Notes under the pieces: generated by a model
Databases searched by the model: none
Seen by the model: the letters and a program-made list of their open reading frames with translations, nothing else
What the model was told of the DNA's origin: nothing
Assembly: GCA_964598425.1 (NCBI GenBank)
Contig: CAZRBV010000039.1
Location: 1 to 19,720, forward strand
Origin: UBA12567 sp964598425
GTDB lineage: Bacteria; Planctomycetota; Phycisphaerae; Phycisphaerales; SM1A02
Direction: 5' to 3'
DNA length: 19,720 bases
Shown: positions 7,294 through 15,747 of the stretch, in pieces
Numbering within the stretch: position 1 is the first letter of the stretch
Layout: each line of letters starts with the position of its first letter
Made by a program: the position numbers and the translations under genes

Positions 7294-8309
7294 CAGGCTT
7301 CGACCTCTTGGGCACTGAGAATCTCGGTGATTCTCGCATTGACACCCAGTTCAACGAAACGCCGGGCAGCGCCGAGGGCGTTCGTGATGGTGCGAGCTTT
7401 GCTTGAGCCGTGGCAGATCAAACAGCCGCCATTGACGCCAATGAGTGGAGCACCGCCGTACTCGTGGTAGTCGTACTCGGCGTACAGCTTCTTCACGATG
7501 GGCGAGAACTGCTCCACGAAGGCCGGGTCGTGCGACTGCAGTTCCTTCTGAAGAAGCTTGAAGATCCCCTTGCTCAGCCCCTCAGCAAGTTTGATCGTGA
7601 CGTTTCCAGTCACGCCATCCGACACGACAACCTCGCAGTCGCCGTCAAACACGCCGCGGCCTTCGACATAGCCGACAAACTCCACCGCAGGATCGTCGCG
7701 GAGCAACTCGCGAGCACGCTTCATGTCGTCCGTGCCCTTCTGCTCCTCACCGCCGACGTTCATGAGCCCCACGCGGGGCTGCTCGATGCCGAGCACCCGG
7801 CGGGCGTAGACCGTGCCCATGACACCGTATTGGTGAAGGTGATGAGGCTTCGGATCGATATTGGCACCGACGTCAACGAACGTCACTGGCCCGGCGAAGG
7901 TCGGCACGACTGCGGCGATGCCCGGCCGAGCCACACCCTTGAGCCGTCGCATGTGCATCTGCGCCGCGGCAACAAAGGCGCCGGTATTGCCAGCCGAAAT
8001 CGCCATATCGAGTCGATCGGCCCCAGCCTTTGGTCCAGCAAGCCTCGCCATCTGTACAAGGGCCGAATCGGCCTTGCTCCGGGCAGCTTCAACCGGCGAA
8101 TCGTCCATCGTGACTTCGTCGGACGTCGAGACGACTTCAATCAGCGATTCGCTGACACCTGACGCCGCGATTCCATCGCGGATGACAACTTCATCGCCGA
8201 ACAGCACCAACCGGTCGTCATCTGAAAAAGTTGGCAGCGCAGCAAGGGCGCCCTCAAGGATTGGGGCTGGCGCGAGATCGCCGCCCATGACATCAACACC
8301 CAGTCGCAT
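7293..8309 (-). CDS. plsX: Phosphate acyltransferase PlsX
   Basis: PlsX converts acyl-ACP to acyl-phosphate for PlsY in phospholipid synthesis and so links the fab pathway to membranes. The 338-aa protein has the family motifs VDVMGGDLAP (5-14), SAGNTGAFV, DVGAN, LMNVGGEEQKG, SDGVTGNV, YGGAPLIGVNG and HGSSKA, in the right order and spacing. Length is normal. It starts 4 nt after the rpmF stop and overlaps fabH by one base, which fits the conserved rpmF-plsX-fabH unit. It probably acts peripherally at the cytoplasmic membrane. Confidence 0.97.
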   Translation of the reverse strand: MRLGVDVMGGDLAPAPILEGALAALPTFSDDDRLVLFGDEVVIRDGIAASGVSESLIEVVSTSDEVTMDDSPVEAARSKADSALVQMARLAGPKAGADRLDMAISAGNTGAFVAAAQMHMRRLKGVARPGIAAVVPTFAGPVTFVDVGANIDPKPHHLHQYGVMGTVYARRVLGIEQPRVGLMNVGGEEQKGTDDMKRARELLRDDPAVEFVGYVEGRGVFDGDCEVVVSDGVTGNVTIKLAEGLSKGIFKLLQKELQSHDPAFVEQFSPIVKKLYAEYDYHEYGGAPLIGVNGGCLICHGSSKARTITNALGAARRFVELGVNARITEILSAQEVEA

Positions 8310-8313
8310 GGGG

Positions 8314-8499
8314 TCAGACTGTACCGGACGTCTTCAACGTGAGTCCGGGACGGAGATATCCACACTCGCGGCAAGCCGCGTGCGGATGCTTCGTCGCGCC
8401 GCACGAGGGACATTCGACGAGGTTCGTCCTCGACAGGGCATGGTGGCTCCGCCGCTTACGCTTGCGGGCCGGGGATGTCCTGAGCTTTGGAACGGCCAT
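8314..8499 (-). CDS. rpmF: 50S ribosomal protein L32
   Basis: This 61-aa protein begins MAVPKLRTSPARKRKRRSHHAL, the standard L32 N-terminus, and has a four-cysteine zinc site, CPSCG and CRECG. The ATG at 8499 is supported by GAGGAG about 8 nt upstream; an in-frame extension to 8556 would read through the promoter region and is rejected. Placement in front of plsX is the widely conserved arrangement that couples ribosome and membrane-lipid synthesis. The neighbour yceD (DUF177), often found upstream, is absent here. Confidence 0.95.
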   Translation of the reverse strand: MAVPKLRTSPARKRKRRSHHALSRTNLVECPSCGATKHPHAACRECGYLRPGLTLKTSGTV

Positions 8500-8558
8500 G
8501 GTCGGGGTCTCCTCAAAGGCTGGGTTCGGTCCCCTGAGGGGCCTCCAGCGAGCCACGC

Positions 8559-8587
8559 AGCATACGTGGACAGGGCTTTTTTGTCAA
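8559..8587 (-). promoter_or_regulatory. Sigma-70-type promoter of the rpmF-plsX-fab operon
   Basis: Read on the minus strand, TTGACA (8582-8587) is followed after exactly 17 nt by TATGCT (8559-8564). The -35 is perfect and the -10 matches four of six positions. Transcription would start near 8552, leaving a leader of about 50 nt before rpmF. The leader contains CCCCTGAGGGG (8531-8541), a dyad with 5-bp arms that may form a hairpin ahead of the ribosome-binding site. This is the best promoter match in the window. Confidence 0.75.
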
Positions 8588-8616
8588 CGAAATGGCCCGC
8601 GATGGGGTATTCCTCC

Positions 8617-8637
8617 GGCTCGCCTGGCGGCGAGGCC
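8617..8637 (-). terminator. GC-rich hairpin after the membrane operon
   Basis: Five nt after the stop codon of the last membrane-operon gene the minus strand reads CTCGCC-GCCA-GGCGAG, a 6-bp stem that extends by two G-C pairs past a bulge. No T tract follows, so it is not a classic intrinsic terminator. It might still end or stabilise the mRNA. The rpmF promoter begins about 30 nt further on. Confidence 0.35.
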
Positions 8638-8642
8638 GTGAC

Positions 8643-9647
8643 CTATAACAGATGGAGCCAATCCTTGAAAAGGAAGTCAAATCGCTCGGTCAGCAGCGTG
8701 ATACGCCCCATCACCGTGAGGCCGAATGCCGCGCCGAAGGTGATCATCAGGACCAGAATGCCGCCTCGGGCAGCCTTGCCAACAACCCCCTTGTGCTCCA
8801 TCGAGAAGAAGAAGTACACAAGGCACGCCAGCACGCTGAGCAGGATGATGATGCCGCCCATCGAGGGCCAGAACTGGAATTGATCCGCACTATTGACCGC
8901 CCAGAGCGATGTAATAGTGCCTTTGATCTGAAGCAGAAAGTCCGACTCGAGGTGAGCCAGCAGCCTGAACCCGGCCGTGGCGCCGATGATAAAGGCTAGG
9001 GGCCAGCGGGCGATCCAGCCTCCGCTGGGGAGCAGGCGGCATACCAGCATGACCGAGAGGATCAGGGGGATGATGTAGATCCAGTGCCATGAGTAGTCAT
9101 CCGCAAGTCCGGGAGTCGTCCACGCTCGGACCAATCCCGGCCACAAATTGACCAGCAACTTGTCCACGATGCCCGTGTAGAAGGAGTACACCATCCAATA
9201 GGCCGCCGATGCACCCACGACGAGCGCTTCGGCGGTCTTGTAGAAGGGATTGTCGCCCACGAGGAATGACATGATGCAAAGCGTAAGAATCGCCGCGAGC
9301 CACACGCCAATGGTGCGGTTCCAGCTCATGATGGCGCCCGCTGGTCGATCAGCGGAGCCGGCAGCCAGTTCCGTAACAGTGACCCAGGTCGATGACGCCA
9401 CCGCGGAACCAGCCGCCTCAGCTGCCTGACCCGCTTCGCTGGAAGCAGGCGTCCAATCTTCGGGTGCCGCAGCGGTCCCACCAGTTGCAACGTAGGACTG
9501 CGTCTCGGGAACAACCCAGACCTGTCCGGCATCAAGCACGAAGCCGGCGACCACCATGCCAGCCACAAGGACAAGCAGGCCAACAATCCAGCCAATCAAG
9601 CCACCGCCGGTCGCTCCCGGAACATGTGTTGTGTCGTGATGGCTCAT
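8643..9647 (-). CDS. Polytopic membrane protein, last gene of the MutL-associated operon
   Basis: This 334-aa protein has about seven predicted membrane segments (near 16-39, 111-130, 138-158, 188-205, 213-230, 264-283 and 295-315). An Ala/Ser/Thr-rich loop of about 70 residues follows the first. The C-terminus ITFGAAFGLTVMGRITLLTERFDFLFKDWL looks strongly constrained, with charged residues close to the last helix. I do not know a function. ATG at 9647 shares a base with the upstream stop (TGATG) and follows GAGGAA. Its place in a six-gene unit with a MutL-type ATPase suggests a subunit of a membrane complex, which is inference. Confidence 0.88.
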   Translation of the reverse strand: MSHHDTTHVPGATGGGLIGWIVGLLVLVAGMVVAGFVLDAGQVWVVPETQSYVATGGTAAAPEDWTPASSEAGQAAEAAGSAVASSTWVTVTELAAGSADRPAGAIMSWNRTIGVWLAAILTLCIMSFLVGDNPFYKTAEALVVGASAAYWMVYSFYTGIVDKLLVNLWPGLVRAWTTPGLADDYSWHWIYIIPLILSVMLVCRLLPSGGWIARWPLAFIIGATAGFRLLAHLESDFLLQIKGTITSLWAVNSADQFQFWPSMGGIIILLSVLACLVYFFFSMEHKGVVGKAARGGILVLMITFGAAFGLTVMGRITLLTERFDFLFKDWLHLL

Positions 9648-10516
9648 CAGGCGTTTCCTCGATTGCGATCAATAAAGAAGATGATGTTGCCCAACACAAT
9701 GAGGGCGACCATCAGCAAGTGAGCCACGAATTGTGGTCCCATTCGCTGCTGCGCGGCCGTCGATGAGAACCGTGCCTTGACGAACTCGGGCGTCTTGAGA
9801 TCGGGATAGTGCTCGCTCATGATCTTCTCGTAGCCAGCAGCGCCTTTAATCGCGGCAAGCAGGCCACCAAGCGGATCTGGAATGTACGGATAGAAGAGCG
9901 GCGCCTGCACGCCGGTGCACCCGGAGACCATCGGCAACTTTGCAGGAGTCGCGGCATACTGAATCCACTGCTTGGTGCCTGGATCACCAGCACTGATACT
10001 GATAAGCAGGTTCATCGACTTGGCCGACTTGAGGTTGGCTGTCATTGGAATCTCGCTGAGATCCTGCTTGCGTGAGTCAGTAATAAAGAGCTGCTTCCAG
10101 TCGACGATGATGTTCTTGATCACCGCCTCGCCGCCGGGCTTGTAGCCAAAGGACATGTAATCGGTGCCGTACTGCAGATCCGGGTACTCCTCTTCGAGAA
10201 GTTTCATCGCATCTTCAATGAATGGCTCACCAAGCGGCCACAGGCACATGAAGTAGATCTTGTGTTTCTTCTCGGCAAGGTGCCGGGTAAACGACATGGC
10301 CATCGGCAGCAACTCACCTTGCGAGCCCGGGTCGAAGTCGAACGAGAGCAGTACGCGCGACCCGTCGGGGAGATCTTCGACCGCATTGAAGACGTTTCGG
10401 TCCATCATCGTCACTTCGGACGGCGGCTCGAACCGCATCAGCACTGGAATGGCGACTGCGAGACCCATGATGAGGAAGATCAAACGTCGATCGAGATTGC
10501 GGAGCAGGTTCAACAT
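9647..10516 (-). CDS. Membrane-anchored protein with large extramembrane domain, MutL-associated operon
   Basis: The 289-aa protein has one N-terminal membrane helix (11-28), a soluble domain of about 230 residues, and a C-terminal helix (262-282) followed by a basic tail. The domain begins with VEDLPDGSRVLLSFDFDPGSQGELLPM and continues FTRHLAEKKHKIYFMCLWPLGEP. This is an alternating strand/helix pattern like a Rossmann-type fold. No catalytic motif is recognisable. With both ends on one side of the membrane, the domain is most likely extracytoplasmic given the basic flanks. The gene lies 3 nt after its upstream neighbour. Function unknown. Confidence 0.87.
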   Translation of the reverse strand: MLNLLRNLDRRLIFLIMGLAVAIPVLMRFEPPSEVTMMDRNVFNAVEDLPDGSRVLLSFDFDPGSQGELLPMAMSFTRHLAEKKHKIYFMCLWPLGEPFIEDAMKLLEEEYPDLQYGTDYMSFGYKPGGEAVIKNIIVDWKQLFITDSRKQDLSEIPMTANLKSAKSMNLLISISAGDPGTKQWIQYAATPAKLPMVSGCTGVQAPLFYPYIPDPLGGLLAAIKGAAGYEKIMSEHYPDLKTPEFVKARFSSTAAQQRMGPQFVAHLLMVALIVLGNIIFFIDRNRGNA

Positions 10517-10519
10517 GGG

Positions 10520-11410
10520 TCAGTCCGCCGATCCGAGGTATGAGCGGTCAACGCCGAGGATGACCTTGAGAGATGTAGAGACGATGCCAAGTGCGATACC
10601 GATCATGATCGCCCGGTTGCCAGCTTTCTGCGGCACGTCGAGGATCACCTGTGTGAGGTTCTCCAGCCGCAAACCATTCAGAAGTTGGTACCACCAGCCA
10701 CCGATGTAGTTACTGGTTTCAAGCGCAAGTGTGTGCGCTTCGCCGGTCATGTCCGGGTACCCCACCCCCGCCACCACAACTTCTGAGAGCGGCACTCCGG
10801 TCTTGATCTGCATTCCAACTGCCAGGACGAATTCCTGGCTTGCTTCAGGGAAACTCGCGACATACGACTCAAGTGTCGGCAGGAAGTCCGTCAGCCATAC
10901 GCCGGCATACACCTGCCCGAGGAGCACGACGAAGGCCGTGCCAAGAAGCAGAGTCGCTTCGACGTTCTTGGCGCGGAATGCGCGGAACGCTGCCGAAGCG
11001 ATGTAGAAGGCGAGCATTGCGAACATCGTCGCCGTCAGGGGAACGAGTCCGTATTTGTAGATCCACCAGAATGGTGATCCCTCCTGAACCACCGGCGCAG
11101 TCCACGCATTGTCCGGGGCAGAGGCCGTCGGCATGGCACCAATCTTGAATAGCCCGATGATGAGGGTCACAAAGAACGCCAGGAGCGTGATGCCCGCGTA
11201 GCCCCAGCCGGGCTGGCGGTTCGAGATCTTTGAGAGGTTGAGCAGCAGCAGATTGCCAGCACCAAGCACCATCGCGGCAGCCGCCAGGATGATGAACATT
11301 TCCATCGCTTCCGCGCCCCACTGCTCCGTATACGGAACGAAGTAGGTCGCAATCATCAGTACGCCGATCAGCGCTGCGATGAAAAGTGGAATGGTTCGTT
11401 TTGCAATCAC
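10520..11410 (-). CDS. Polytopic membrane protein, MutL-associated operon
   Basis: The 296-aa protein has about six membrane segments (7-26, 37-57, 70-90, 120-142, 152-172, 266-286). A loop of roughly 90 residues separates the last two. Distinctive stretches are MLAFYIASAAFRAFRAKNVEA (132-152) and NRAIMIGIALGIVSTSLKVILG (265-286). I associate such stretches with uncharacterised membrane proteins encoded beside MutL-like ATPases, from memory only. The start is the GTG at 11410, which overlaps the preceding stop in a GTGA and is preceded by GGGGGAG. No transporter signature was found. Confidence 0.87.
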   Translation of the reverse strand: MIAKRTIPLFIAALIGVLMIATYFVPYTEQWGAEAMEMFIILAAAAMVLGAGNLLLLNLSKISNRQPGWGYAGITLLAFFVTLIIGLFKIGAMPTASAPDNAWTAPVVQEGSPFWWIYKYGLVPLTATMFAMLAFYIASAAFRAFRAKNVEATLLLGTAFVVLLGQVYAGVWLTDFLPTLESYVASFPEASQEFVLAVGMQIKTGVPLSEVVVAGVGYPDMTGEAHTLALETSNYIGGWWYQLLNGLRLENLTQVILDVPQKAGNRAIMIGIALGIVSTSLKVILGVDRSYLGSAD

Positions 11411-12774
11411 GAGTCATCTCCCCCGCCGTGAGGCTGTTGGGCGAGTGACTCAAGTTCGGCATCGATCTCGGCCACCTTGTCTTCGTCCGGAACAAGCCCC
11501 TCGTCACCGAGGATGTTGTCCTGAATATAGAGCCCCGCGATTCTCGCACCCCGCCAGTCCGTCGTCACCGCCAGCGTTGCCAGGATGCAGCCAATAACAA
11601 GCAGGCCTGCAGCAATGATCTTGCCGATGTCCTGCCCCTTGAGCGAACCGAGCTGCTCGGGATCATGCGAGAGGTACGCGGATGCGGCGAAGAACTCCTC
11701 GCCGATCAGCGTGTAGTCGCAGGCCGCAACGAAGAACGGCAACTGCGATGGCATCGCGGTACCGGCCACCTGAATAGCGCCGATTGAGTTGGCCGTTTCG
11801 GCAAGAATGAGCGACTCGGCGTAAAACGCGCCCATGTAGAAACAGGCAGCAGGTTCTTCACGCACCATCACTCCCTGCACGCCAGCCGTATAGCCAAACT
11901 GCTCATCGGTGAGGTAGTAAATGTTGTCCTCGTTGTACGCATCTGGACGGCCCTCACCGAGGTAAGCGGCCTCGACCGTCTCACGGGCCGTAGTCATCAC
12001 GAGCGAGCGAGCGGTTGGCACCTTGAGCTGCGCGTCGTATTGAGCTGCCGTCTTGGCGACGTTGGCCAGTACCGTGATTCCAGCGACGGTCTGAATGTCA
12101 TTGATGTCGAGAATGCCCGGCACGAACAGGACCGGCTTGCCCATCTCGGTTGCGCGGCCCACTGCTTCGCTCACCGCTTCAAGGCCGGCGATGGGTCGAA
12201 CCTTGATCTCGCCGCCCTGCTTGGCGTACCAGACAAATCCGATGATCACCAGACTGATTGCCAGCATGATGATGAGGAACCAGAACTTGCCGAGGTTGAA
12301 GTACTGCATCCTCGCCGTGACCGGCGTCGTTGCCATGGCAAGTGGCGAGAACGTATCGCCAGGCCCCGTGGCAGCGACCGCGTAGAGATAGCTTGTACCC
12401 GCTTCGACGTTCTCATCGACGAACTTTGTCCGGCCGTACGAAACTGAACCGATCGGTTGGATGTCCTCGAAATCAAAATCCGCAGGAAACCCAATCTCAG
12501 ACGCGTTCGTCGCTTGCTCGCCAATGCTCTCGAGCCCATCGCCGGTCTGCGCGACGATTCGGAAGATGGCGTAGCCCGCGAGGGTTCGCCCGCTTGACGA
12601 AGTCACCGCCTCGTCCGGTGATGCGGTCCACTCGACCAGCATCTGCGTGCCGACGTCGTTCGGCACATCCTCGACCGTCACGTCGGTCGGTGGCGCCAGC
12701 GTGATGGTGGCGCCAAACGACTGCGTCGTCCAGACCAGCATCGCTGCCAGCAACAAGCCCACGGCGTACTTCAT
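11407..12774 (-). CDS. Fn3-domain membrane protein with DUF6754-like domain
   Basis: The 455-aa protein has a signal peptide (1-21, ending FGA), a fibronectin type III-like domain (about 28-150, with LVEWTAS, GYAIFR and EAGTSYLYAVAA), a membrane helix (164-183), and a domain of about 200 residues starting WYAKQGGEIKVRPIAGLEAVSEAVGRATEMGKPVLFVPG. A second helix (384-404) and an acidic tail follow. The RPIAGLEAV...EMGKPVLFVPG stretch is what I recognise as DUF6754. The ATG at 12774 is preferred to the GTG at 12783 because GAGGAG lies 8 nt before it and the signal peptide then starts MKYAV. It follows the RnfC/KOW-type gene by 5 nt. Function unknown; the Fn3 part should be outside the cytoplasm. 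Confidence 0.87.
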   Translation of the reverse strand: MKYAVGLLLAAMLVWTTQSFGATITLAPPTDVTVEDVPNDVGTQMLVEWTASPDEAVTSSSGRTLAGYAIFRIVAQTGDGLESIGEQATNASEIGFPADFDFEDIQPIGSVSYGRTKFVDENVEAGTSYLYAVAATGPGDTFSPLAMATTPVTARMQYFNLGKFWFLIIMLAISLVIIGFVWYAKQGGEIKVRPIAGLEAVSEAVGRATEMGKPVLFVPGILDINDIQTVAGITVLANVAKTAAQYDAQLKVPTARSLVMTTARETVEAAYLGEGRPDAYNEDNIYYLTDEQFGYTAGVQGVMVREEPAACFYMGAFYAESLILAETANSIGAIQVAGTAMPSQLPFFVAACDYTLIGEEFFAASAYLSHDPEQLGSLKGQDIGKIIAAGLLVIGCILATLAVTTDWRGARIAGLYIQDNILGDEGLVPDEDKVAEIDAELESLAQQPHGGGDDS

Positions 12775-12779
12775 GCCGC

Positions 12780-13904
12780 TCACTCCTCGATGAGTTCCAC
12801 GTTGGCGCGCGGCACGATGGCCGTTTCACCGGAGGGGAACTTCACCTCCAGCACGCGGGCTTTTGATCCAGAGCCGAGCACCGCCGGCTCGGCGGGCAGT
12901 CCAGACACCTCACCAATCATGCCGAACCAGGGATCACGGATGACACGCAATGTTCGACCGACTTCAAGCTGACCTTCCTCGAACTTGTGGTCTACCTGAT
13001 CCGCTGGCACGGAGGCAAGGGGAATGACGATCTCGGGCCGCATGACGCCCGCGCGGATCTGCGTCGCACCGTTGACCGAAGTCTCATCGCCCGCATGATC
13101 CGTGAGCATATTGAATGTTCGCTCAGCCATCGCGATATCGCCAAATCCCTCGGTGACGATAACAGTGATGCCAAGGTCCTCGCGGCCGGTGATCGCAACG
13201 CCAAGGTCATAGCCAAGGAGATTCTTCAGATCCTGGTCGTCGATACCGCCAGAGATGATCGCCGCAGCACCAACGCTTTGCGCCTTCTTGATGGCAGCAA
13301 CAGACATGCGTGCGCCGCCAATGATGACGGCGTCCTTCATGTCGTCGGTGATGCGATCCGGTGTCAATTCCTGTTCGTGATCATCGCAGGCCATGACGAT
13401 GCGACCATGTGTTTCACCACCGACGCCGAAGATGCCTTGCACATAGGCGACATCCGCTTCGATCTCGCAGCCTTCGTGCTCGCGGACCGCGACAACATCG
13501 CCGCCCATGTAGGCGCGAACCTGCACTGGAAGTGGCGCGCCGCGAACGATGACTTGGCCAGTCACGGGCGACACGGTCTCGACCGTGCCTTCGTAGCGAC
13601 TGTTGATCGTGTTCTTGAACATCCCGAACAGGCCCTTGGACTGCGCCAGCGGCTCGCCCTTGGCGATCGGCTCGCCTTCCTGCTTGAGCATGCAACCGAT
13701 GACGTCCTTGGGCGGCAGCGACATCTGGTTCGAGAGGTTGATGGGGTTCACATCACCGGGAAGACTCGTCTCAGCAACGATGTCATCAGCAGAAACGGAA
13801 TCGCCCACCGACACACGAACATCGCCGGCAATCGGGAGTCGCCGCATGCAGCGGTGCTTCTTGTGGCGAGTCACGAGCAATCCGGGGGTATAGGCCTTGG
13901 CCAT
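12780..13904 (-). CDS. RnfC/lipoyl-like N-terminus plus KOW-like C-terminus, MutL-associated protein
   Basis: The 374-aa soluble protein combines unusual parts. Residues 20-55 (RRLPIAGDVRVSVGDSVSADDIVAETSLPGD) resemble the barrel-sandwich start of RnfC or lipoyl-type domains, and 105-135 (EGTVETVSPVTGQVIVRG) repeats that pattern. The centre (190-265) reads like an alpha/beta domain with GGARMSVAAIKKAQSVGAAAIISGGID. The C-terminus (314-372) has a KOW-like pattern: LEVGRTLRVIRDPWFGMIGEVSGLP then ARVLEVKFPSGETAIVPRANVELIE. No Lys in an MKM biotin/lipoyl site and no Fe-S cysteines are seen. The ATG at 13904 lies 16 nt after the MutL stop; longer readings overlap MutL and are rejected. Possibly a scaffold or regulator for the membrane proteins downstream. 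Confidence 0.85.
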   Translation of the reverse strand: MAKAYTPGLLVTRHKKHRCMRRLPIAGDVRVSVGDSVSADDIVAETSLPGDVNPINLSNQMSLPPKDVIGCMLKQEGEPIAKGEPLAQSKGLFGMFKNTINSRYEGTVETVSPVTGQVIVRGAPLPVQVRAYMGGDVVAVREHEGCEIEADVAYVQGIFGVGGETHGRIVMACDDHEQELTPDRITDDMKDAVIIGGARMSVAAIKKAQSVGAAAIISGGIDDQDLKNLLGYDLGVAITGREDLGITVIVTEGFGDIAMAERTFNMLTDHAGDETSVNGATQIRAGVMRPEIVIPLASVPADQVDHKFEEGQLEVGRTLRVIRDPWFGMIGEVSGLPAEPAVLGSGSKARVLEVKFPSGETAIVPRANVELIEE

Positions 13905-13920
13905 CGTGTGTCCGCGCCGC

Positions 13921-15747
13921 TCAGACGGCGACCGGCTCCTTGTCTTCTGCGTATACGTCGAGCGAATCAAGCCAGCCTTGCACCGTCTTCTGACATGCGG
14001 CGCGTTCCTCGGGAAGGGCCAGCGGTCGGCCGCGGCCGTCGAGGATGAGACCGACGGTACCGCCGCGAACTTCTCGCTCGAGCTTCTTGCCGGGGCCGGC
14101 TCCAAGATCAATCCCGCGAGCGGGAGTCAAGGTGATGGTTGCCCGATCGTCCATCCCCAATTCGATCAGCTTGAGTTCGCCACCGACGATCTCGCCTGAC
14201 TCAGTGCAGTCGCCGGTGAGCTCATACTTGAAGCACATCTTGCCAGGCTTGGGCGTGCCCTTCGCGCACACGCAGGTGCCGAGATACACCAGGCAGTCGC
14301 GCTCAAAGACCTGCTCGGCCGCCTTGGGATGTACGCTTGCGAGCACGCCGAGGTGTGGCATCATGAAGATCGAGTCTTTCGCGAGCATCGTGACGCCCTC
14401 GGGCTCGAAGGCGTCGATGAGCAGCATCGCAGTCTGGTGCATCCGCGGGGCGTGACTGAGCACGCCGCCCGAGGCCACCAACAGATCAAGTTTCATGTTG
14501 TTGACGATCGTCATTCCGCCAGTTTCCTGGCTGAATGTGTCGCCGACGGTCCGCTGCTGCTGCACGCCCTTGAGCGTCGTGGCGAATTCCTTGTGCTGCT
14601 TATACGCCAGCCGCAGCGCCTCCCGCGCGACCGCCTGTTCGAACATGAGCGCTTCGCGGGTTTGCGGAATCGTCGTCGGGCGGATCATCTTGTTCTTGAC
14701 GTGATTGCGGAGTTCTCGCTCATCCATGTCGAACGGCACCCAGCGAAGCACGTTGGGCATCGTCGCTTCGGCGCAGACATTCGAGATCGAATACGACATG
14801 CCGAGGTTGGCGCTCACGGTTCGGTTGAACGTCTCGTCAAAGACGCTGAAGACGTCGGTCGTCGCGCCGCCGATGTCGACGCCTACGACATTGATGCCTT
14901 GAAGCCGAGCCACGGTCTGAAGGATGTCACCCACAGCGCCTGGAGTTGGCATGATTGGGGCACCGGTCCAGCCCATGAGTTTGTCGTAGCCAGGAGCCTG
15001 CGCCATGACGTGCTCAAGGAAGATGTCGTGGATCTTGTCGCGGGCGGGTCCGAGGTTCTCTCGCTCGAGTACCGGGCGAAGATTGTCAACGATTTGCAGA
15101 TCAAATCCGCCTTCGTCGAAGACGTTCGAGATCGGCTCGCGGGCGTCCTTATTCCCTGCGTAGATGATCGGCATCTCGTAATCGCTGCCGAATCGCGGCT
15201 GCGGTTTGGCAGGTGCAACGAGCTCAGCAATCTGTACGACTTTGTCGGTTGTTCCGCCGTCGGTGCCGCCGGAGATGAGGATCATGTCGGGGCGCAAGTC
15301 ACGGATGCGTTGAATCTGATCGTGCGGGCGACGACCGTCGTTCGCAGCGATGACGTCCATGACAATCGAGCCGGCGCCAAGCGCGGCGCGTTTGGCGCTG
15401 GCCGCGGTCATTTCGGCAATCACACCAGCGACCATCATCTGCAGGCCGCCGCCAGCAGAGGACGTCGAGATGTAGATATCGCACCCTTCTGTGTCGGTCG
15501 CAGGTGAGATGATGCGTCCATCGTCGCCAACGAGCCGGCGTCCGGCGAGTTCACCGATTTCCGTGACGCTATTGATAACGCCCATCGTCACATCGGCGAA
15601 TGGTCGCTCAACCGTGGTAGGCGCTTCGCCCCGCTGCGTCTGTCGGTACTCGCCGTCGACGTATTCAATAAGGATGGCTTTGGTCGTCGTACTGCCACAG
15701 TCGGTGGCAAGTATGACCTTGATCTGTTCAGGGTCGATCTGGGACAT
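13921..15747 (-). CDS. MutL-family ASKHA ATPase (glutamate mutase MutL-like)
   Basis: The 608-aa protein belongs to the family of MutL, the proposed accessory ATPase of B12-dependent glutamate mutase. It shows the actin/Hsp70-type nucleotide motifs: phosphate-1 ATDCGSTTTKAILIE (14-28), a Gly/Thr-rich GGTDGGTTDK (160-169), phosphate-2 VGVDIGGATTDVFSVF (288-303) and the adenosine motif VASGGVLSHAP (424-434). A late Cys cluster, Cys485, Cys492, Cys494 and Cys505, is notable. The ATG at 15747 overlaps the upstream gene by 20 nt. No mutase subunits are encoded nearby; the partners are membrane proteins instead. It probably acts in a different process from methylaspartate mutase repair. Family firm, role inferred. 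Confidence 0.88.
   Translation of the reverse strand: MSQIDPEQIKVILATDCGSTTTKAILIEYVDGEYRQTQRGEAPTTVERPFADVTMGVINSVTEIGELAGRRLVGDDGRIISPATDTEGCDIYISTSSAGGGLQMMVAGVIAEMTAASAKRAALGAGSIVMDVIAANDGRRPHDQIQRIRDLRPDMILISGGTDGGTTDKVVQIAELVAPAKPQPRFGSDYEMPIIYAGNKDAREPISNVFDEGGFDLQIVDNLRPVLERENLGPARDKIHDIFLEHVMAQAPGYDKLMGWTGAPIMPTPGAVGDILQTVARLQGINVVGVDIGGATTDVFSVFDETFNRTVSANLGMSYSISNVCAEATMPNVLRWVPFDMDERELRNHVKNKMIRPTTIPQTREALMFEQAVAREALRLAYKQHKEFATTLKGVQQQRTVGDTFSQETGGMTIVNNMKLDLLVASGGVLSHAPRMHQTAMLLIDAFEPEGVTMLAKDSIFMMPHLGVLASVHPKAAEQVFERDCLVYLGTCVCAKGTPKPGKMCFKYELTGDCTESGEIVGGELKLIELGMDDRATITLTPARGIDLGAGPGKKLEREVRGGTVGLILDGRGRPLALPEERAACQKTVQGWLDSLDVYAEDKEPVAV

Noticed and set aside
12987..14048. 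Long plus-strand open frame of about 350 codons opposite the RnfC/KOW-type and MutL-like genes
   Set aside because: It is antisense to well-supported coding sequence, is rich in His/Asp/Arg as mirror frames in GC-rich DNA are, and shows no domain.
13905..14111. Longer start for the RnfC/KOW-type gene overlapping the MutL-like gene
   Set aside because: The added residues are a shadow of the MutL-like frame; the MAKAYTPGLL start at 13904 fits the domain and the 16-nt gap.
14329..15507. Long plus-strand open frame of about 390 codons opposite the MutL-like gene
   Set aside because: Mirror-frame artefact: composition is biased to His, Arg, Asp and Val, with no motif or ribosome-binding site.
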